From a virus, in IMG/VR virus record IMGVR_UViG_3300047661_000056, positions 1-52,904 of that record: DNA of 52,904 nucleotides; one strand, written 5' to 3'. Position numbers and translations under genes: made by a program. Shown one piece after another: positions 47,970 to 52,904 of this stretch (positions within the stretch are counted from its first letter, which is position 1; each line of letters begins with the position of its first letter). The notes beneath the pieces were generated by a model, which searched no databases, was not told the DNA's origin, and saw nothing but the letters and a program-made list of their open reading frames with translations.

Positions 47970-48995
47970 ATGCCGACAGTAAACGAAATTTTGAAGCAAT
48001 CCGGATTGAACGACGAGCAGATCGCTGCACTCGATGCAAAGGCGATTACTGCATTCACCGGAGTCCTGACTACTGCGGAACAGGAACGGAAGACTGCTCA
48101 GGAATCTGCCACCAAGGCCCAAGAATCTGCCGCAAAGGCAGAGCAAGAGCGCCAGGCAGCACAGCAGGCTATCGAAAAAGCTGAACAGGAACGAAAGGCT
48201 GCGGCAGAAGCAAAAGAAGCGGCCGAAGTTGCTCAGCGTTCCAACGCAGAATTTTACGACAAAGAGATTGCGCCGGCATTGAACAATTGGGGAACCGAAA
48301 AGGCGAATTTGGAAGCGCAAGCCGCTTTCTATCGTGCGCAGAATGAAGCCGCACGCTCCGCCGGATTTGTTCCGACAGAAGCGCCGAATTACAAGCCGCA
48401 GGAAGCACAGGCAGCAAACCAGCAGCGCGATGCACAAGGCCGCTATGTGGCCGGTGCGCAGGGTGGAACGCCTGGTAGCCCAACGTTCACGATGGAAGCC
48501 ATCGATCAGCGCCTGGGTGCCGGAATTAGCAATGTCGGCTGGGCCATGCAGGAATACCAGCGATTGAGCGGTGGACAGTTCCTTCCCGATTCCTTCGACA
48601 AACTCTCAGAAGAAGCCAGCAACTCCCGGTTGCCGTTCCGCGATTACGTGGCACGGAAGTACGACTTTGCCGGCAAGCAGGCTGAGATTCAGCGCAAGTC
48701 GCAGGAAGAGCACGACGCAAAGGTTCGGCTGGAAGCTTCGGCACCTTTTGAAGCAAAGCTGAAGGAAGCGGAAGAAGCGCGGCAGAAGGCGATTGAAGAA
48801 ACAGATCGCAAGTGGGCCGAAAAGATTGGATCGAATCCGGATGTGCGGATTGCGCAGCCTTCTCGCTTTGCTGATGTGGCACGTGCTGTGAAGGCCAACG
48901 AGCGTCCTGATCCGTTGAACTTGAATGAATCGCAGCGCCGGCAGGCAACATCGCAGGCGATTCGGCAGGAAGTTTCTGAGTCTACCGCAGCGTAA
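47970..48995 (+). CDS. Scaffolding-like protein
   Basis: 341 residues, almost entirely helical, with an Ala/Glu/Gln coiled coil (AKAEQERQAAQQAIEKAEQE) in the first third and a charged C-terminal helix. This composition and the position directly before the major capsid gene are typical of procapsid scaffolds. No protease motif is seen. Confidence 0.75.
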   Translation: MPTVNEILKQSGLNDEQIAALDAKAITAFTGVLTTAEQERKTAQESATKAQESAAKAEQERQAAQQAIEKAEQERKAAAEAKEAAEVAQRSNAEFYDKEIAPALNNWGTEKANLEAQAAFYRAQNEAARSAGFVPTEAPNYKPQEAQAANQQRDAQGRYVAGAQGGTPGSPTFTMEAIDQRLGAGISNVGWAMQEYQRLSGGQFLPDSFDKLSEEASNSRLPFRDYVARKYDFAGKQAEIQRKSQEEHDAKVRLEASAPFEAKLKEAEEARQKAIEETDRKWAEKIGSNPDVRIAQPSRFADVARAVKANERPDPLNLNESQRRQATSQAIRQEVSESTAA

Positions 48996-49033
48996 TTTTT
49001 GCAGTTTGAAGACGTGAAGATCAGTCGAGACGC

Positions 49034-49098
49034 ATGCCCCCCTTTCGAGGGAATCAGCAATGGCTCAAGCCCAGAAATGGCTTGGGCCATTTTTGTTT
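49034..49098 (+). promoter_or_regulatory. Leader-terminator element, copy 3
   Basis: ATGCCCC...GAATCAGCAATGGCTCAAG, then hairpin AAATGGC-TTG-GGCCATTTTT and GTTTG. One base is missing from the left arm compared with the other copies. It precedes the capsid gene. Confidence 0.6.
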
Positions 49099-49158
49099 GA
49101 GCAATCGAAAGTTCTCGAAACGGAGAATGCAGCGTAAGTCGCTGAAAGGAAACCAGAT

Positions 49159-50391
49159 ATGCCTACGGACCCATTGTATAACGAAATTGACGCATCTAAC
49201 TTGGAAAGTGTCCGCAAGAATGTAGTATTCAACAACTTGTTCGTGGACACTCCTTTCCAGGCGAAGCTCCGCCGAGCCGGTGTGTGGGATGAATTCCTGG
49301 GCGGCGCGGGCATGATGGAAGGCATTCTCTACGGGCGCACTCAGGGCGCTGCGGTGAATCCCGGCCAGACTGTTACCGTGACTCGCCAGCAGATCAACAC
49401 CGGCATCAAATTCCTGCCGAAGGCGTATGCCACTTGGTATCCGCTGGACGACTGGGAGATGGATGACGGTTCCGGCACCGGTGGTGTGATTAACTCCGGT
49501 CCGTCGAAGATTGTCGACGAGTACCAGCTCTACATGGAAGCCATGGTGATGACCATGAACACCATGCAGGAGATGGATTCGTTCCGCCACGGCCAAGCCT
49601 CTGCCGCGACGATTCAGGACAATCGCATCAAGACCATCAACGGTCTGGATGAAGCTCTGAATAACGGCATCGATCCGTCCGTGTATGGCAACATCTACGC
49701 GAACTACGGTGGCCAGGCGCGCAACGGAAACATCGGAACCGCGCTGAACTCGACGCCGCTTTACCTGGGCACCTCGACAGGTGGCACGGGGCAGATTGAT
49801 TTTGCTGCCTTGATGCAGTTGTGGTCGCAGTGCAAGGTGACGGGCGGCAATCCGACGCTGGGTATCACCAACGTTTTCGGATTCAAGGCCATTGCCGTTG
49901 CGCTCGATGCGCAGCGCCGCGATATTTCGAACACTCGCCACGACATCAAGTGGGATGGTTTGAACTTCAACGGCGTGGACATTTACGCTGACCCGCTGGC
50001 TCCTTCGGCGCAGGCTCAGAACTTCATTGAGTTGGCTCCGGCAAACGGTGCGGCTGGCAATACGAACCTTGCTGATGGCGTTGGATCGAGCACGACAACC
50101 GTAACGTTTACGACTCCGCAGTTCACCAAAAACGGCGCGGCCGTTACTGTCTCGCCGACTGGTTCCGGTCTGCCTTCGCTCACCACGATTCAGCCTTCGG
50201 AAGTTTTGTACTTCTTGGAGCCGGAGAGCTTCAAGATTCGGCCGACCAACAAAAAGGGCTGGAACTTTGGCCTTCGTCGCGCCCCGATGCCGAACAACGT
50301 GAGCATCGACGCTTTGTTTATGCGGTTGGGTATCAATCTGTACAACGTGCAGCCGCGTCATTCCAATTACGCGTTTGGATTTACGGCATAG
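49159..50391 (+). CDS. Major capsid protein
   Basis: 410 residues. Begins DPLYNEIDASNLESVRKNVV; WYPLDDWEMDDGSGTGG and a Gly/Thr-rich insertion (AAGNTNLADGVGSSTTTVTF) are followed by a beta-rich end (LFMRLGINLYNVQPRHSNYA). The position after the scaffold, length and composition fit an HK97-fold capsid protein. A full-length antisense frame exists but is a codon-bias artefact. Confidence 0.82.
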   Translation: MPTDPLYNEIDASNLESVRKNVVFNNLFVDTPFQAKLRRAGVWDEFLGGAGMMEGILYGRTQGAAVNPGQTVTVTRQQINTGIKFLPKAYATWYPLDDWEMDDGSGTGGVINSGPSKIVDEYQLYMEAMVMTMNTMQEMDSFRHGQASAATIQDNRIKTINGLDEALNNGIDPSVYGNIYANYGGQARNGNIGTALNSTPLYLGTSTGGTGQIDFAALMQLWSQCKVTGGNPTLGITNVFGFKAIAVALDAQRRDISNTRHDIKWDGLNFNGVDIYADPLAPSAQAQNFIELAPANGAAGNTNLADGVGSSTTTVTFTTPQFTKNGAAVTVSPTGSGLPSLTTIQPSEVLYFLEPESFKIRPTNKKGWNFGLRRAPMPNNVSIDALFMRLGINLYNVQPRHSNYAFGFTA

Positions 50392-50400
50392 GAGGATGGA

Positions 50401-51246
50401 ATGCCATTTCAGCCAATTGTACCTACTTGGTTAGCGTGGAATAACGGAAACTTTACCTCGCCGACCGCGCTTACTGACGTCCGTACCGGCCAGCCGTTCG
50501 CGGCAGGCGGCCTGAATCTTGGCGACTTCTTCGATGCCACTAATCAAGAAGCGTTCCAGGGATCGTATACGACCAATGGCACTCTGTTCGCTGGTCGTTA
50601 CCGCTTTGTGCAGGTTGACTCGGGCGCAACTGCGGCCAACGTCAAGACCGGCACTGTCGGCTATCTGCGCGCTGGTACCACTGTGCAGTCGGTCGTGATT
50701 CTCACCGCAGGTTCTGGCCAGACGGCTGGGACCTATAACGTCGCAGCCACGGCGGGTAGCGGCGGGGGAAGCGGTGCCTTGATTCAGGTAGTTGTCGGCT
50801 CTGCTGGGACGGTGACTTCGGTGACGGTGCTGCAGGGCGGCTACGGCTATGTTTCGGTGCCGACTTTCACGCTTGTCACTGGTGGCACGGTTGGAACGGT
50901 GGCGGCACAGTTGAGTACCACGCCGAATCTGGTGACGAGTGCGGATCAGGTTGCTGCTGGTACGGCTGTTCCAGTTCGTCCAGTGGTTTTCCTGAATTCA
51001 ATCACTCCTGGAAACTACGGATTTATTCAGGAACTTGGCACAGCGACAGTTCTGGCAACGTCTGGCGTAGGAACTACAACCACTGCTGCTTTGGTCGATG
51101 CGACGCCGGCAAATAACGGACTCGTAGTTACACGGGCGGCAGCTGGAAGCCCGATTGGCTACACCATTGGGCAGGCTTTGGATGCGCCAGCCAACAGCAT
51201 CTTGTTCAAGATCGAGATGCAGTACGTGCCGGTGGTTCAGGACTAA
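50401..51246 (+). CDS. Beta-rich head decoration or structural protein
   Basis: 281 residues, Gly/Thr/Val-rich, with repeated beta segments (TVQSVVILTAGSGQTAGTYN, VTSVTVLQGGYGYVSVPTF) resembling Ig-like or tail-spike repeats of virion surface proteins. GGAGGATGG before the ATG, nine bases after the capsid gene. Confidence 0.6.
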   Translation: MPFQPIVPTWLAWNNGNFTSPTALTDVRTGQPFAAGGLNLGDFFDATNQEAFQGSYTTNGTLFAGRYRFVQVDSGATAANVKTGTVGYLRAGTTVQSVVILTAGSGQTAGTYNVAATAGSGGGSGALIQVVVGSAGTVTSVTVLQGGYGYVSVPTFTLVTGGTVGTVAAQLSTTPNLVTSADQVAAGTAVPVRPVVFLNSITPGNYGFIQELGTATVLATSGVGTTTTAALVDATPANNGLVVTRAAAGSPIGYTIGQALDAPANSILFKIEMQYVPVVQD

Positions 51247-51317
51247 TTACGGTTGGGGACGGGCAGCGATGCTCGTCCCTGCACATTGCCATCAAGTAAT
51301 TGCAGCAAGGAGCAACC

Positions 51318-51659
51318 ATGGTTCTCACAGCAATGGGTAAAGGCGGTGGCGGCGGTCCGCTCTATCCGGATTTTGTAGGCCGGCGCGCAATCTTTGTTGG
51401 CAGTGGAGTCGGGCCAGTGCTTTCGTCGAGCACAGTGGGAGATCCGATTACTCTAGCTCTGCCCAGCTACTACATCGACGCGATTCTGCAAGGCTCATCG
51501 ACGGATGGAACAACGTTTCTGGTGGCGTTTCCGAATGCCACTGGACCGCGCGCGACATGGAGTTGCTTCTACTACACCGCAGCCACTCCAACTGCGCCAA
51601 TCGCCACGAATTTGTCTACGAAGACTTTTGTGGTTTCTGCGTTCGTCGGACAGTTTTAA
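51318..51659 (+). CDS. Small structural protein
   Basis: 113 residues from the ATG at 51318 (AAGGAGC). MGKGGGGGPLYPDFVGRRAI is followed by beta-rich sequence. Likely virion component by position. Confidence 0.6.
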   Translation: MVLTAMGKGGGGGPLYPDFVGRRAIFVGSGVGPVLSSSTVGDPITLALPSYYIDAILQGSSTDGTTFLVAFPNATGPRATWSCFYYTAATPTAPIATNLSTKTFVVSAFVGQF

Positions 51660-51686
51660 CAGGGTCTTCTCTCCCGAAGACAAACC

Positions 51687-51724
51687 AAACGCCTCTTGCG
51701 GGGACGACTCGCAGGGGGCGTTTT
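51687..51724 (+). terminator. Rho-independent terminator
   Basis: AAACGCC...GGCGTTT with inner TGCG/CGCA, ending in TTTT. It closes the capsid operon. Confidence 0.7.
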
Positions 51725-51777
51725 GGTAAGAGAACTTTTTGAGATGTTGATTTGTCGTCTGGCGATTAGGAGGGGGA

Positions 51778-52065
51778 ATGGCGGAATCAAAAAGCACGGA
51801 ATTGGTTCTTCACGGCAGGCGGCGGTTCAAACGCGGCGCATATCACCAACTGTCCGAAGCCGGTGCCAAGCGGCCTTACACAGAGACAAAGGACGTAAAG
51901 GCCGAAAAAGGCTTTGGCGCTTTGTATGGCCCGGAACGTTCCAAGTCGCGTGGCAACAAAAGCCGCATTCGCAGAGAGATTACGGTTCGTAGCTTTGCGG
52001 CACCGGCCAGAACACGTGCCAAGCGCGGAACGAAGAGAACGGCAAAGCGGACTTCAAGAAAATAG
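51778..52065 (+). CDS. Basic hypothetical protein
   Basis: 95 residues. STELVLHGRRRFKRGAYHQL then a highly basic tail (RTRAKRGTKRTAKRTSRK). The tail recalls basic proteins A and B. Possibly DNA-binding in the virion. Confidence 0.62.
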   Translation: MAESKSTELVLHGRRRFKRGAYHQLSEAGAKRPYTETKDVKAEKGFGALYGPERSKSRGNKSRIRREITVRSFAAPARTRAKRGTKRTAKRTSRK

Positions 52066-52077
52066 GAGTGAAACATG

Positions 52078-52593
52078 CTAGGCAAAATTGCAGCAAGCAA
52101 ATTCGCCGAAATTTTTGCGCGCAGCTTTATCGTACGCACGTGCTGCGGATTCCTTGTCTGCAAATCTTCCCAGGTATTTACTCTTGCCCATCACTTGAAT
52201 CGAAGAGAACCAACAATGTCTTTTATTGTTGTAATATGCACCCTTGTATCCGCTGGTGTTGTTGGATTGTTTAGCTCGATTGGCAATGTTGCAGGATCGC
52301 GTCGATTCGCGCAAATTGTACCGGCGATTATTAAGCGTGTTTCTGTCGCGATGATCGACATCTTTGTCAGTTTGCAAAATCATCTTGTGCATGAAGATAT
52401 TGCGATTTTCTTCTCTGCGGATGGCGTAGTAGCAGTTCCTTCGACGAACAAACATTGCACACCAATTCCATTGATTCAGCCAGTCGTAGTTGACGGCATC
52501 GACGATGACAACTTGTCCTTTCGTCAAAGGAATCAACTTAATGGATTCGTCAACCGGTTGAATAATTTCGCTTCTTTTCAGGTGGCGTTTCAT
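52078..52593 (-). CDS. HNH endonuclease with AP2 domain (homing-type)
   Basis: 171 residues, antisense to the structural genes. HNH core DVDHRDRNTLNNRRYNLRES and CNIANRAKQSNNTSGYKG; AP2 domain YLGRFADKESAARAYDKAAR. AGGAGC upstream of the ATG at 52593. Its opposite strand and its position between structural genes mark an invasion by a mobile gene. Confidence 0.88.
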   Translation of the reverse strand: MKRHLKRSEIIQPVDESIKLIPLTKGQVVIVDAVNYDWLNQWNWCAMFVRRRNCYYAIRREENRNIFMHKMILQTDKDVDHRDRNTLNNRRYNLRESTRSCNIANRAKQSNNTSGYKGAYYNNKRHCWFSSIQVMGKSKYLGRFADKESAARAYDKAARKNFGEFACCNFA

Positions 52594-52660
52594 CGGAAGC
52601 TCCTATCCACTTGGAAGCTATCTTTAACTGGTTTTTATTCTATGTCAACGGAGGTGAATT

Positions 52661-52904
52661 ATGGCCTTCGTTAACATGATCCAGGAGTTGCTTGGAATCC
52701 CGGGATGTAACCTTGGACTTGTCAAGACAAAACTGAATGAATCATTTGCCGCGATTCAGGATGAAAACGTCTGGAGTTTCCAGTTGCAGACGGGTGGATG
52801 GCTGACGCCGTCGTTGTTGGGTGCGCCGACGCGCACGTTTCTTAGCCCTGGAACGATTACGGTGACACCTTTCACGAACACGATCACCGGTGACGCGATT
52901 GCCT
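52661..52904 (+). CDS. Structural protein, 3'-partial
   Basis: ATG after CGGAGGTG; 81 codons are visible before the window ends: MAFVNMIQELLGIPGCNLGL then NESFAAIQDENVWSFQLQTG. It resembles head-tail region phage proteins, but no family can be fixed from the fragment. Confidence 0.6.
   Translation, partial: MAFVNMIQELLGIPGCNLGLVKTKLNESFAAIQDENVWSFQLQTGGWLTPSLLGAPTRTFLSPGTITVTPFTNTITGDAIA

Noticed and set aside
49054-50361. 435-codon antisense frame over the major capsid gene
   Set aside because: It mirrors the capsid gene; it is Arg/His/Val-rich with no fold-like pattern and no Shine-Dalgarno. The + frame has clear capsid features and position.

Overview
The window is part of a tailed double-stranded DNA phage genome (Caudoviricetes). 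It carries a morphogenesis block in standard order: a small terminase-like gene, large terminase, portal, scaffold, major capsid protein and head proteins. The other genes are for replication, DNA methylation, lysis and gene control. The host cannot be named from the sequence. A GH108-type endolysin, a secreted lipid-free periplasmic-type protein and Shine-Dalgarno starts fit a Gram-negative-type bacterium. There is no ribosomal or metabolic gene. Three toxin-antitoxin modules (HigBA, VapBC, TacAT-like), two small serine recombinases, a Rha/KilAC antirepressor and several HTH/RHH regulators point to a temperate phage, perhaps one maintained as a phage-plasmid (inference).

Layout. 1-19.1 kb (+): a cytosine-5 methyltransferase with a second long frame read through it, a replication initiator-like protein, a primase-helicase, a beta-class methyltransferase, a papain-like protein, an antirepressor, many small genes, HigBA (-), peptide deformylase and endolysin. 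Two CRISPR-like arrays lie here, at 15.27-16.02 kb and 19.30-20.68 kb. 20.7-34.5 kb (-): a serine recombinase, an AP2/HNH-type protein, VapBC, an adenine methyltransferase, a DUF932 protein and about twenty small genes. Most of these have their own leader, built from a recurring motif and a covarying hairpin. 34.5-35.4 kb is the divergent intergenic region. 35.4-41.5 kb (+, with a short - pair): small regulators, two tRNA-like sequences, a TacAT-like pair and a third, degenerate repeat array at 36.94-37.55 kb. 41.5-52.9 kb (+): packaging and head genes, interrupted by two HNH-AP2 homing-type endonucleases and by three copies of a leader-terminator element.

The strongest candidate for a new system is the set of three repeat arrays. 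The repeat unit is 37 nt, its 3' half folds into a 6-bp stem with a five-base loop, and unique spacers of mostly 33-35 nt separate the units. Every one of the 44 loops fits G-N-R-N-A, and variant stems change on both sides together. Sigma-70-like promoters end directly at the first repeats of arrays 2 and 3. The polarity (hairpin next to the following spacer) resembles type V crRNA handles, yet no cas gene is present in this window, so an effector would have to lie elsewhere in the phage or in the host.
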